Of a stretch of 7,524 nt of DNA, positions 1-4,848 are shown in pieces. Origin of the DNA: Eubacteriales Family XIII. Incertae Sedis bacterium (GTDB lineage: Bacteria; Bacillota; Clostridia; Peptostreptococcales; Anaerovoracaceae); contig JAIRSA010000032.1 of assembly GCA_031255695.1 (NCBI GenBank), positions 1-7,524 on the forward strand, in the 5' to 3' direction. A model generated the notes under the pieces. It did no database searches. It had not been told where the DNA came from and saw nothing but the letters and a program-made list of their open reading frames with translations. The translations under genes and the position numbers were made by a program. How positions within the stretch are numbered: the first letter of the stretch is position 1; every line of letters begins with the position of its first letter.

Positions 1-197
1 TATATCCTGAGCAGCCCCTCTGTCTTGCGGGAATTGTAGCAGAGCCCCTTGCCGCTGGCCATCTCCGCGAAGACGAGGGCCGCGCCCTGCGCCTTGCATA
101 TCCTCCGGAACGGGGCGTCCGTTATCCCCGCCAGAGGCGCCAATATGAAAGGGCCATCGAGTTCCAGCCCGCCGATCCGCCATGCCCTTGGACGCAT
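1..197 (-). CDS. dusB: tRNA-dihydrouridine synthase (DusB-like), N-terminal part, cut by window edge
   Basis: The first 65 codons are visible; the gene runs off the left edge. Dus enzymes use FMN and NADPH to reduce uridine in the tRNA D-loop and neighbouring positions, in the cytoplasm. The fragment reads IGGLELDG, then ILAPLAGITDAPFRRIC (about residues 18-34), then an E-M pair and a KGLCYNSRKTEGLL stretch (about 50-63). The APLAGITD segment matches the conserved N-terminal FMN-binding loop of the Dus TIM barrel (usually APMAG.TD). The catalytic cysteine lies beyond the window. The ATG overlaps the coaX stop by one base (TAATG), and GAGGAG in the last coaX codons sits just upstream as ribosome binding site, so the two are translationally coupled. 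The family is clear. The DusB subgroup is inferred from the N-terminus and the coaX neighbour. Confidence 0.88.
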   Translation of the reverse strand, partial: MRPRAWRIGGLELDGPFILAPLAGITDAPFRRICKAQGAALVFAEMASGKGLCYNSRKTEGLLRI

Positions 198-1030
198 TAC
201 ATCTCCTCTACGTCAAGCTTCGTCGCGTTCCTGGCGTTTTCCCTTGCCGGCCTGTTCTTCTCGTATATGAATTGCAGCCCTTCCAACGTCAGCTGTTTGT
301 CCACGATGTCGATGCAGCTGACGCCGTTGTTTATCATGCTGGCAATGCCGCCTGTCGCTATCACCCTCACGGGCTTCTTCGAAGGCGCGTAGTCCGCAAG
401 CTCCCGCTTCATTTTGTTGATTATGTACTCCACCATGCCCATATGGCCGTACACGAGGCCGGACTGCATGCTTTCTATGGTGTTCCTGCATATTACATGG
501 CCCGGCTCTTCCAGATCGACCCTGGGCAGCTTTGCGGTCTTTTCGAACAGCGCGTTCGATGATATCTTGAGGCCGGGGGCGATGCTGCCTCCTAGATATT
601 CCCATTTTTCGGACACCGCGCAGAATGTGGTCGCCGTGCCGAGGTCCACTATCACCAGCGGCCCCTCGTATTTGGACAGGGCCGCCACGGCGTTCACTAT
701 CCTGTCGGCGCCGACCTGCTTGGGGTTGTCGTATTTCACTATCAGGCCTGTCTTTATCCCCGGCCCTATCACCAATGGGCGTTTGTTGAAATATTTGGCG
801 GAAAGATGCTGCAATGTGTAAAGTGTAGAAGGCACGACTGTGGAGATGATCACGTCGCTTATGGCATTGGTGTCAAGCCCCTCGTAGTCAAAGAGCTGGT
901 TGATCACCATGCCGTATTCATCCGCGCTCTTGTCGTTATGTGTCTCAAGCCTCCAGTTTTGAATCAGATTGCCGTCTTTGAAAACACCCATCACTATGTT
1001 AGTGTTCCCCACGTCAAATGCGAGTAACAT
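197..1030 (-). CDS. coaX: Type III pantothenate kinase
   Basis: This enzyme phosphorylates pantothenate to 4'-phosphopantothenate, the first committed step of coenzyme A synthesis, in the cytoplasm. CoaX belongs to the ASKHA superfamily and needs a monovalent cation. The 277-residue protein shows the family motifs in order: DVGNTN (6-11) for phosphate binding, GADR (107-110) with catalytic Asp109, DLGTATTF (129-136), GGSIAPGL (147-154), ATGGIA (225-230) and LTLEGL (248-253). Length is slightly above the usual ~255-260 because of a charged C-terminal tail of about 20 residues (EKNRPARENARN...). The ATG is preceded by GGGAGGT (1041-1047) at 10 nt. The gene has its own promoter and is coupled to the downstream dus gene by a one-base overlap. 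In Bacillus and many Clostridia coaX sits directly after ftsH; here a 5.4-kb stretch separates them. I see nothing missing or broken. Confidence 0.97.
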   Translation of the reverse strand: MLLAFDVGNTNIVMGVFKDGNLIQNWRLETHNDKSADEYGMVINQLFDYEGLDTNAISDVIISTVVPSTLYTLQHLSAKYFNKRPLVIGPGIKTGLIVKYDNPKQVGADRIVNAVAALSKYEGPLVIVDLGTATTFCAVSEKWEYLGGSIAPGLKISSNALFEKTAKLPRVDLEEPGHVICRNTIESMQSGLVYGHMGMVEYIINKMKRELADYAPSKKPVRVIATGGIASMINNGVSCIDIVDKQLTLEGLQFIYEKNRPARENARNATKLDVEEM

Positions 1031-1068
1031 ATCTGTTCATACCTCCCGGATAAATTTGCTATAACGGT

Positions 1069-1097
1069 AGTATAACCGAAAGAGGGATGGATTACAA
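1069..1097 (-). promoter_or_regulatory. Predicted sigma-A type promoter of coaX
   Basis: On the minus strand, TTGTAA (1097-1092) and TATACT (1074-1069) are separated by exactly 17 nt. The -10 box differs from TATAAT at one position and the -35 box keeps TTG and the last A. The start site would fall near 1061, giving a leader of about 30 nt that contains the GGGAGGT ribosome site. The -35 box lies inside the first copy of a tandem 36-bp repeat, so an identical TTGTAA occurs 36 bp farther upstream. Predicted from sequence only. Confidence 0.6.
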
Positions 1098-1162
1098 GAA
1101 GAATGTGCGCAAGCGGCGCGGGATGGATTACAAGAAGAATGTGCGCAAGCGGTGCGGGATGG
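1084..1162. repeat. Tandem 36-bp repeat, two copies plus a 7-bp partial third
   Basis: Copies at 1084-1119 and 1120-1155 are identical except for one C/T change near the end, and 1156-1162 repeats the first seven bases (GGGATGG). The unit holds GGATTACAAGAAGAATGTGC. Near-identity suggests a recent slippage or unequal-crossover duplication. It lies in the coaX promoter region and duplicates the TTGTAA -35 box. Because 36 is a multiple of three, it creates repeating peptides in shadow frames on both strands. I do not take these as genes. Confidence 0.95.
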
Positions 1163-1185
1163 CGGCAAGGGCTGCGGCGAGGGGC

Positions 1186-1206
1186 GGGGATCCGCACCGG
1201 ATCCCC
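1186..1206. other. Perfect 9-bp dyad (GGGGATCCG-CAC-CGGATCCCC)
   Basis: Arms at 1186-1194 and 1198-1206 are perfectly complementary around a 3-nt centre. No T-run follows on either strand, so it is a poor terminator. It lies between the divergent coaX and amidase promoters, ending 22 bp before the amidase -35 box. A regulator-binding operator is possible, but no known family site is recognised. A further GGATCC occurs at 1223-1228. Confidence 0.5.
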
Positions 1207-1228
1207 ACTGTCCCCGTCAATTGGATCC

Positions 1229-1257
1229 TTGTGTTTTGCGGGCGCATGTGCTATTAT
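1229..1257 (+). promoter_or_regulatory. Predicted extended -10 promoter for the plus-strand amidase
   Basis: TTGTGT (1229-1234) and TATTAT (1252-1257) are spaced by exactly 17 nt, and TG precedes the -10 box by one base (TGCTATTAT), the extended -10 arrangement. This is the best plus-strand promoter I can find before the amidase. Transcription would start near 1264, ten bases before the inverted-repeat element, so the messenger would carry the whole element in a leader of about 390 nt. Without the element the leader would be about 55 nt. Confidence 0.6.
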
Positions 1258-1273
1258 ATGTCTGTAATCATTA

Positions 1274-1297
1274 ATACTGTTCTCCAACTAAAACGTG
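1274..1297. repeat. Left terminal inverted repeat of the 337-bp element
   Basis: Begins ATACTGTTCTCC and ends TAAAACGTG. Pairs with 1587-1610 with mismatches at two of three central positions only. Confidence 0.85.
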
Positions 1298-1344
1298 ACA
1301 TATTTACGGCTGATTTACCCCCCTGCTTCGTTGCAAAGCCTCGC

Positions 1345-1360
1345 CGAACCTTCGGGTTCG
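1345..1360. other. Perfect 6-bp hairpin with TTCG tetraloop inside the element
   Basis: CGAACC (1345-1350), TTCG loop and GGTTCG (1355-1360). UUCG is an exceptionally stable RNA tetraloop, although the closing pair here is C-G, as in stable cUUCGg loops. Only four T follow, seven bases later, so termination is unlikely. Confidence 0.65.
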
Positions 1361-1371
1361 CCTGCGTTTTG

Positions 1372-1405
1372 CGCACCTATCCCCGTTACGCACCTATCCC
1401 CGTTT
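1372..1405. repeat. Tandem 17-bp repeat, two copies, inside the element
   Basis: CGCACCTATCCCCGTT plus one base occurs at 1372-1388 and 1389-1405, differing only at the last base (A/T). It lies directly before the 9-bp hairpin at 1400-1422. Confidence 0.9.
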
Positions 1406-1422
1406 GCGTTATTCGCAAACGG
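1400..1422. other. Perfect 9-bp hairpin inside the element
   Basis: CCGTTTGCG (1400-1408) pairs with CGCAAACGG (1414-1422) around the loop TTATT. The right arm is also the start of the first 63-bp repeat copy. The second copy keeps the GCAAACGG arm but has no matching left arm. Confidence 0.75.
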
Positions 1423-1474
1423 CTGGAAGGTGCCACTCGAGAACTCCCCCGCTTTAGCGGGCTGGAGTTCACCG
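1412..1474. repeat. 63-bp structured repeat, copy A
   Basis: Aligns without gaps to copy B (1483-1545) with 52 of 63 identical positions. It contains a two-part hairpin: GAACTCC (1441-1447) with GGAGTTC (1464-1470), and CCCGC (1448-1452) with GCGGG (1457-1461) around a TTTA loop, with CT bulged. Reading CCCGC-TTTA-GCGGG...GAGTTCAC, it resembles right-end hairpins of IS200/IS605-type elements and the end of their omega-RNAs. That is recollection, not a search. Confidence 0.85.
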
Positions 1475-1482
1475 AGAAGTTC

Positions 1483-1545
1483 TTTGCAAACGGTCGGAAG
1501 GTGCCATGCGAGAATTCCCCGGCTTTAGCCGGGTGGAATTTACCG
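1483..1545. repeat. 63-bp structured repeat, copy B, with compensatory changes
   Basis: Same fold as copy A: GAATTCC (1512-1518) with GGAATTT (1535-1541), and CCGGC (1519-1523) with GCCGG (1528-1532) around TTTA. Two stem positions change on both sides at once (C-G to T-A in the outer stem, C-G to G-C in the inner stem), and a third change turns G-C into a G-T wobble. The bulge changes freely. This covariation indicates that pairing itself is kept, as RNA or as single-stranded DNA. Confidence 0.85.
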
Positions 1546-1586
1546 CTGCGCCTAGCAGGACGGCAAATCATCGCGCAAATCTTATC

Positions 1587-1610
1587 CACGTTTTAATCGG
1601 AGAACAGTAT
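1587..1610. repeat. Right terminal inverted repeat of the 337-bp element
   Basis: Begins CACGTTTTA and ends GGAGAACAGTAT, the inverse of 1274-1297. It ends 46 nt before the amidase start codon. Confidence 0.85.
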
Positions 1611-1656
1611 AAGTTATGTTAAGTTGTGGCGACCAGTTGCCGCGATGGAGGTGAAA

Positions 1657-3318
1657 ATGAGCAATTGCAGGAATACCAGGCACCGCAGGGGCCTATGCTT
1701 TGTGCTTTCGCTGGCGGCCGCCGTGATGTTCGCCCTTTGCCCGGCGCCTTGCCATACAACGGCATCGTTCGCGGATGATCTGCCCGTCCATCTGATGATC
1801 GACGGGATCCAGATCGAAACCGACGTCCCTCCCGTCATCGTGAATTCCAGGACATTGGTGCCTGCGCGCGCCGTTTTCGAGGCGCTGGGCGGGACGGTCG
1901 GCTGGAACGACAGCGTCAAGCCGGCGCAGGTCTCGATTTCATACGCGGGCACATCCGTGCTGCTTTCCATAGATTCCGCTGTCGCCCTTGTGAACGGGTC
2001 TGAGGCCTACCTGGATGTCCCTGCGCAGATCATAGACGGCAGGACGCTGATACCTGTGCGCTTCGTCTCCGAAGCCCTGAACTTCCCGGTCAACTGGGAT
2101 GCCGCCAGAAGGACCGTGAATATTTACAGCCTGCGGAACACAGGCGCCATAGGCCATATCAGCATAGACGGCATAGGCATAACCACTTCAAGCGGCGGCA
2201 CCAGGGTGACGCTTACGGGTTCCGGGATCATGTCGCACTATACGAGCATCTCCGATTCGGATCACTTCACAGTGGATTTCATAGGGGCTTCCCTGAACAC
2301 GACGGCCAGCGGGCTTGAATGGCACCGCGAGATATCCGCCGTCCGCGGCGTCCGCGCCTCGCAGTTTGCGGCAGGCGACGCCAGGCCGCCCATCGCCAGT
2401 TCCAGTTCCGGCACAGGCACGGGCAGCGGCAGCCCGGCCCCGCAGCCGTCCAGCGCAGGCGCCGCCAGCAGCGGTGCGGGCGTCGGCTCCAGCAGCGCGC
2501 CCTCGCAGCCGTCCGGCGGAGGCTCCGGCAGCAGCGCGAGCGGGAACTCCGGCGCGGGCAACGGCTCCGGCGGCAGCGCTGGCGGGGCCGCTGACAGCGG
2601 GCAGGGCGCACAGGGGCCGAGCATCACGCGCTTTGTGTTCAGCACAAGCGAGGGGAGCAGGCCCGCCATAAGCTTCTCTTCTGACCAGACAGCCATGTAC
2701 CTGGATTTCCCCAAGCCCGCCATTCTGTTCAACCCGCTCATTGACGGCAAGCTTTCTGTGGTGCTGGACCCAGGGCATGGCGCTGAGACCGCCGGCAAGA
2801 AAAGCCCTGACGGCTCATTCGAGGAATATGAGTTCAACCGCGATATGGCGAAGAGGATCAAGGCGCATCTTGAGAGGCATGGCGTCGAAACCATCATAAC
2901 AGTGCAGGACGACAGGGATCTCCCGCTCGCCGAACGGTGCAGGATCGCCAACGAGTCCGACGGCGACATTTTCGTCAGCGTCCACTCCAACGCCTTCGGC
3001 AACGACGACAAATGGACAGAGGTGAATGGCTGGGAGATATACATATATAAAAAAGGCAGCTATTCGGAGCAGCTGGCCAAAGCCATACATAGCGCCGCAA
3101 TACCTGCTGTGGGGCTGTCGGACCGCGGCATAAAGACCGTGCCGTATTATGTCATAACAAATTCGAACATGCCGGCCGTGCTCGTCGAACACGGCTTCTA
3201 TACTAACCAAAACGAGATACGCCTGCTCAAGTCGGGCGACTTCCGCGAAAGGCTGGCGATAGCCGATGCCAAGGGGATACTGAGCTTCTTCGGCGTTGAC
3301 TGGATCGAGCCACAGTGA
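1657..3318 (+). CDS. Secreted N-acetylmuramoyl-L-alanine amidase with Cu-amine-oxidase-N-like and AMIN-like domains
   Basis: This enzyme cleaves the amide bond between N-acetylmuramic acid and L-alanine of peptidoglycan, outside the membrane. The 553-residue protein has a basic N-terminus and hydrophobic stretch (about 12-36), a likely signal peptide ending near the ASFA sequence (37-40). Next is a copper amine oxidase N-terminal-like domain (about 45-158) with two NSRTLVPAR / DGRTLIPVRF motifs. An AMIN-like region (about 167-236) follows, then an 80-residue Gly/Ser/Ala/Pro linker (241-320), and what looks like the rest of AMIN (322-352). The Amidase_3 domain covers 366-546. Probable zinc ligands are His374 (DPGHG), Glu390 and His443 (SVHSNA); the catalytic Glu is 511 (VEHGFYTN). 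ATG at 1657 was chosen for GGAGGTG five bases upstream; ATG at 1645 is possible. The leader carries a 337-bp inverted-repeat element. The gene converges on the biotin carrier gene. Confidence 0.94.
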   Translation: MSNCRNTRHRRGLCFVLSLAAAVMFALCPAPCHTTASFADDLPVHLMIDGIQIETDVPPVIVNSRTLVPARAVFEALGGTVGWNDSVKPAQVSISYAGTSVLLSIDSAVALVNGSEAYLDVPAQIIDGRTLIPVRFVSEALNFPVNWDAARRTVNIYSLRNTGAIGHISIDGIGITTSSGGTRVTLTGSGIMSHYTSISDSDHFTVDFIGASLNTTASGLEWHREISAVRGVRASQFAAGDARPPIASSSSGTGTGSGSPAPQPSSAGAASSGAGVGSSSAPSQPSGGGSGSSASGNSGAGNGSGGSAGGAADSGQGAQGPSITRFVFSTSEGSRPAISFSSDQTAMYLDFPKPAILFNPLIDGKLSVVLDPGHGAETAGKKSPDGSFEEYEFNRDMAKRIKAHLERHGVETIITVQDDRDLPLAERCRIANESDGDIFVSVHSNAFGNDDKWTEVNGWEIYIYKKGSYSEQLAKAIHSAAIPAVGLSDRGIKTVPYYVITNSNMPAVLVEHGFYTNQNEIRLLKSGDFRERLAIADAKGILSFFGVDWIEPQ

Positions 3319-3344
3319 GGCGGGCTGAAAGGGCTGCTGGGTCC

Positions 3345-3371
3345 GCGCCCTACACGCATGTGCCAGGGCGC
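3345..3371. terminator. Stem-loop in the convergent intergenic region, possible bidirectional terminator
   Basis: GCGCCCT (3345-3351) pairs perfectly with AGGGCGC (3365-3371). The loop can add CAC (3353-3355) with GTG (3360-3362) around GCAT. It lies midway in the 78-nt gap between the two converging stop codons, where a shared terminator is expected. No T-run follows directly. On the plus strand TCTATTTTAT begins about 25 nt later, after a second GC-rich stretch. The structure is certain as sequence, its function is not. Confidence 0.4.
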
Positions 3372-3396
3372 CCGCAGGGGCGGCCCGCGCGGGGCT

Positions 3397-3825
3397 CTAT
3401 TTTATCGTGACCAGTATGTCGCCTGAATTCACGGAATCGCCTTTGTTGACCATGACGGACTCGACCACGCCGTCTGCGGGCGAGTATATCTCGTTTTCCA
3501 TTTTCATGGCTTCAAGGACCAAGAGGGGCTCGCCGTCCCGTATGTCCTGGCCTGGCTCCACCCACACGCTGAGTATCCTGCCCGGCATGGGGCTGTCGAC
3601 CAGGATGAGCCCTTCGCCCGCAGACACTGGCTGCTTGGCGGGCTGCGCCGGTTTGGCGGGCTTGGCCGCCTGCGCAGGCTGAACCGCTGGCGGAGCTTTG
3701 AACTGGGCCGGCGCCGCCGGCTGGTGCTGCGGGTGCACAGCCTGCAAGGCCGCATGCATGCCGCCTGCTTCTTCCACTTCTACTTGATAGGATGCCCCGT
3801 TTACTGTCACATTGTATTTCTTCAT
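3397..3825 (-). CDS. Biotin carboxyl carrier protein of an acyl-CoA carboxyltransferase/decarboxylase (MmdC/OadA-tail type)
   Basis: This small carrier shuttles a carboxyl group on biotin between catalytic subunits. The 142-residue protein has an N-terminal MKKYNVTVNGASYQVEVEE segment typical of carriers in decarboxylase and transcarboxylase systems. A flexible Ala/Pro/Lys/Gln linker follows (about 35-68) with PAQ and KPAKPA repeats, then a biotinyl domain (about 72-142). The biotin acceptor is Lys108 in EAMKMEN (105-111), and SPMPG (78-82) is the usual paired motif. BirA, which is not in the window, must biotinylate it. The start has only a modest Shine-Dalgarno (AAGGGA, 8 nt upstream). It is the last gene of the minus-strand module and follows the order A-D-C known from the Veillonella methylmalonyl-CoA decarboxylase genes, but no membrane beta subunit follows. 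Confidence 0.92.
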   Translation of the reverse strand: MKKYNVTVNGASYQVEVEEAGGMHAALQAVHPQHQPAAPAQFKAPPAVQPAQAAKPAKPAQPAKQPVSAGEGLILVDSPMPGRILSVWVEPGQDIRDGEPLLVLEAMKMENEIYSPADGVVESVMVNKGDSVNSGDILVTIK

Positions 3826-3840
3826 ATTCGATGTCCCTTA

Positions 3841-4116
3841 TTTATCTGCCTTGGTTTTACTGATGATATTCCCGCTTGCGGCAGCGCCTGCCGATGCCGC
3901 GCTTGCCGCTTGGGCCGATGCCGCTTGCCGCTTGATGCGCCCGCCGCCGCTGGCGGATCCGGGCCGTCTGCTGACGCCGCCCGATGCTTGGACCGCCGCC
4001 CGATGCCGCTTGATGCCCGCCGCCGCTGGCGGATCGGCCGTCTGCTGACGCCGCTCGCTGCTTGATGCGCCCGCCGCTGGCGGGTCTGGGGCCGCTGCCC
4101 TGGGCCGCCTGTGCGC
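3841..4116 (-). repeat. GC-rich degenerate repeat region between the small subunit and biotin carrier genes
   Basis: Plus-strand blocks built on GCTTGATGC, CCGCCGCTGGCGGATC and GCCGTCTGCTGACGCCGC recur at about 3927-3990, 4005-4064 and, truncated, 4058-4083. Spacings of the CTTGATG core are 78 and 52 bp, so copies fall in different reading frames. CCGCCGCTGGCGG is itself self-complementary. On the minus strand the region is open in the frame of the upstream gene: 92 codons follow the TAG at 4119-4117 before TAA at 3840-3838. The implied peptide is rich in Ala, Gly, Ser, Gln and Arg. I see no recognisable domain, promoter or RNA gene. A noncoding repeat spacer is the simplest reading. Confidence 0.75.
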
Positions 4117-4494
4117 CTAGAAGCGCCTGCTGTCGATCACTTCCCGCAGGCCCGCTGTGTTCCACGCGATGCGGGGGCCGGCGATCCGGTTGATCTTCCT
4201 GACAACGACATCGCAGCCGGGCCTGGCTTCCTCAAAAGCGGCGATCGCCGCCGCTATGGCCGCAAGCAGCCTTGTCTCCCTTACTTCGCGCCCTTCGCTG
4301 TCAAATACCCTCACAATAGCAGGATCGTTCGCCACTTGCGCGCCGGCAGCGCTTTCGCCGCCCATGGAAACGGGGACGCCGGCAACCATAACCAGGTTTT
4401 CTTGCGATTCCCTGTCAAATTCATCATACGCAAGCGCCGCAGTCCCGTAACCGTCTGGCGCCAAAGCCATTTCGCCAATATTCTTTGTATCCAT
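4117..4494 (-). CDS. Small soluble subunit resembling the C-terminal domain of OadG/MmdD (decarboxylase gamma/delta or epsilon chain)
   Basis: The C-terminal half of this 125-residue protein (about 74-125) reads LLAAIAAAIAAFEE, then VVVRKINRI, then a Trp, GLRE and DSRRF. This is the pattern of the OadG/MmdD tail (an AAI..AI helix, then V.SI.R, W...GR.E, NSR), which helps assemble the biotin-dependent complex. The N-terminal half (1-73) is unrecognised and has no transmembrane helix, unlike classical OadG and MmdD, which start with one. Veillonella MmdE, a short chain related to the MmdD tail, is a possible analogue. ATG at 4494 was chosen for TTGGAG seven bases upstream; an in-frame extension to 4551 lacks such support. 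It lies between carboxyltransferase and biotin carrier genes, as mmdD/mmdE do. Function as an assembly subunit is inferred. Confidence 0.72.
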   Translation of the reverse strand: MDTKNIGEMALAPDGYGTAALAYDEFDRESQENLVMVAGVPVSMGGESAAGAQVANDPAIVRVFDSEGREVRETRLLAAIAAAIAAFEEARPGCDVVVRKINRIAGPRIAWNTAGLREVIDSRRF

Positions 4495-4848
4495 TTTTGA
4501 CTCCAATCTGCCGCAGGGGCGGCTGCGTGCTGTCCCCGGCCAAAAGCCCAAGCCAAAAGCGCATGCTAAAGGCTACAGCCAAAGGCCATAGCCAAGCCAT
4601 GGCGCATCCGGGAAACAGCATCTGATACTGCCCCGCCGAAACACGGCTGGGATCTGTGCGGATTTGCCATGCCCGCGCCGCTAGGCCCAGCCGGCGGGCC
4701 CGTAGGCCCGGCGAGGCTTCACAGCAAAGCATAGCGGCCAATATCCCGCAAAGATGCCATGTTCTTGCTCAATGAACAGTATAAAATGCACTTGGGGCCT
4801 GGGGCGCCCCGGTGAAACTGCGTGGCCGCTCTCCTACGCCTGCCCCGC
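4495..4848. other. 354-nt intergenic gap inside the carboxyltransferase module
   Basis: No gene is supported here. Near 4541-4600 a degenerate AGCCAAA(A/G)GC motif recurs several times. GGGCC-CGTA-GGCCC (4696-4709) forms a small hairpin. GGGGCGCCCC (4801-4810) is a palindrome just after the carboxyltransferase stop. A TATACT -10-like box lies on the minus strand at 4783-4778, without a convincing -35 box. A weak secondary promoter for the two downstream genes is possible. A minus-strand open frame over 4741-4424 holds a Trp/Leu-rich hydrophobic stretch, but it lacks a ribosome site and overlaps the real gene in another frame. Confidence 0.6.

Larger units (their letters stand above)
1274..1610. 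mobile_element. 337-bp MITE-like element with 24-bp terminal inverted repeats
   Basis: The ends 1274-1297 and 1587-1610 are inverted repeats matching at 22 of 24 positions. They share ATACTGTTCTCC at the outer end and TAAAACGTG at the inner end. Similarity continues inward (ATTTACG...TGATTTACC against ATTTGCG...TGATTTGCC) with a 3-nt length difference. If the terminus is TACTG, both flanks carry TAA (1272-1274 and 1610-1612), a possible 3-bp target duplication. No transposase is encoded. The inside is filled with short repeats and hairpins. Its size, terminal repeats and lack of genes fit a miniature inverted-repeat transposable element. A large structured regulatory element is the alternative. 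The family is unknown to me. Confidence 0.7.

Noticed and set aside
994..1287. Minus-strand open frame upstream of and overlapping coaX, with a repeated PAPLAHILLVIH peptide
   Set aside because: Also produced by the in-phase tandem repeat. It overlaps the coaX promoter and start and has no ribosome site.
1338..1362. Possible tRNA T-arm (GGTTCG near a stem)
   Set aside because: The GGTTCG is part of a simple hairpin, and no acceptor, D or anticodon arms can be placed around it.
1412..1545. CRISPR-like pair of repeats
   Set aside because: Only two 63-bp copies, 83% identical, separated by 8 bases, with an internal hairpin and no cas genes. This is not a CRISPR array.
1087..1596. Plus-strand open frame starting in the 36-bp repeat (repeated MDYKKNVRKR peptide)
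   Set aside because: It runs through the tandem repeat, promoter, inverted repeats and hairpins. The repeated peptide follows from a 36-bp unit being divisible by three, and there is no protein-like pattern.
2188..3044. Long minus-strand open frames opposite the amidase
   Set aside because: Shadows of the GC-rich linker and catalytic domain; their peptides show no conserved pattern.
3857..4165. Minus-strand open frame of 102 codons in the repeat spacer
   Set aside because: It overlaps the end of the OadG-like gene in another frame, is Gly/Arg/Gln low complexity, and has no Shine-Dalgarno. GC-rich repeats keep several frames open at once.
4424..4741. Possible membrane-anchored OadG N-terminus in the gap (Trp/Leu-rich hydrophobic stretch)
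   Set aside because: The stretch is in a different frame from the OadG-like gene and comes from a degenerate TTGGC-type repeat. The 4494 start has its own good ribosome site. A frameshift would be needed to join them.
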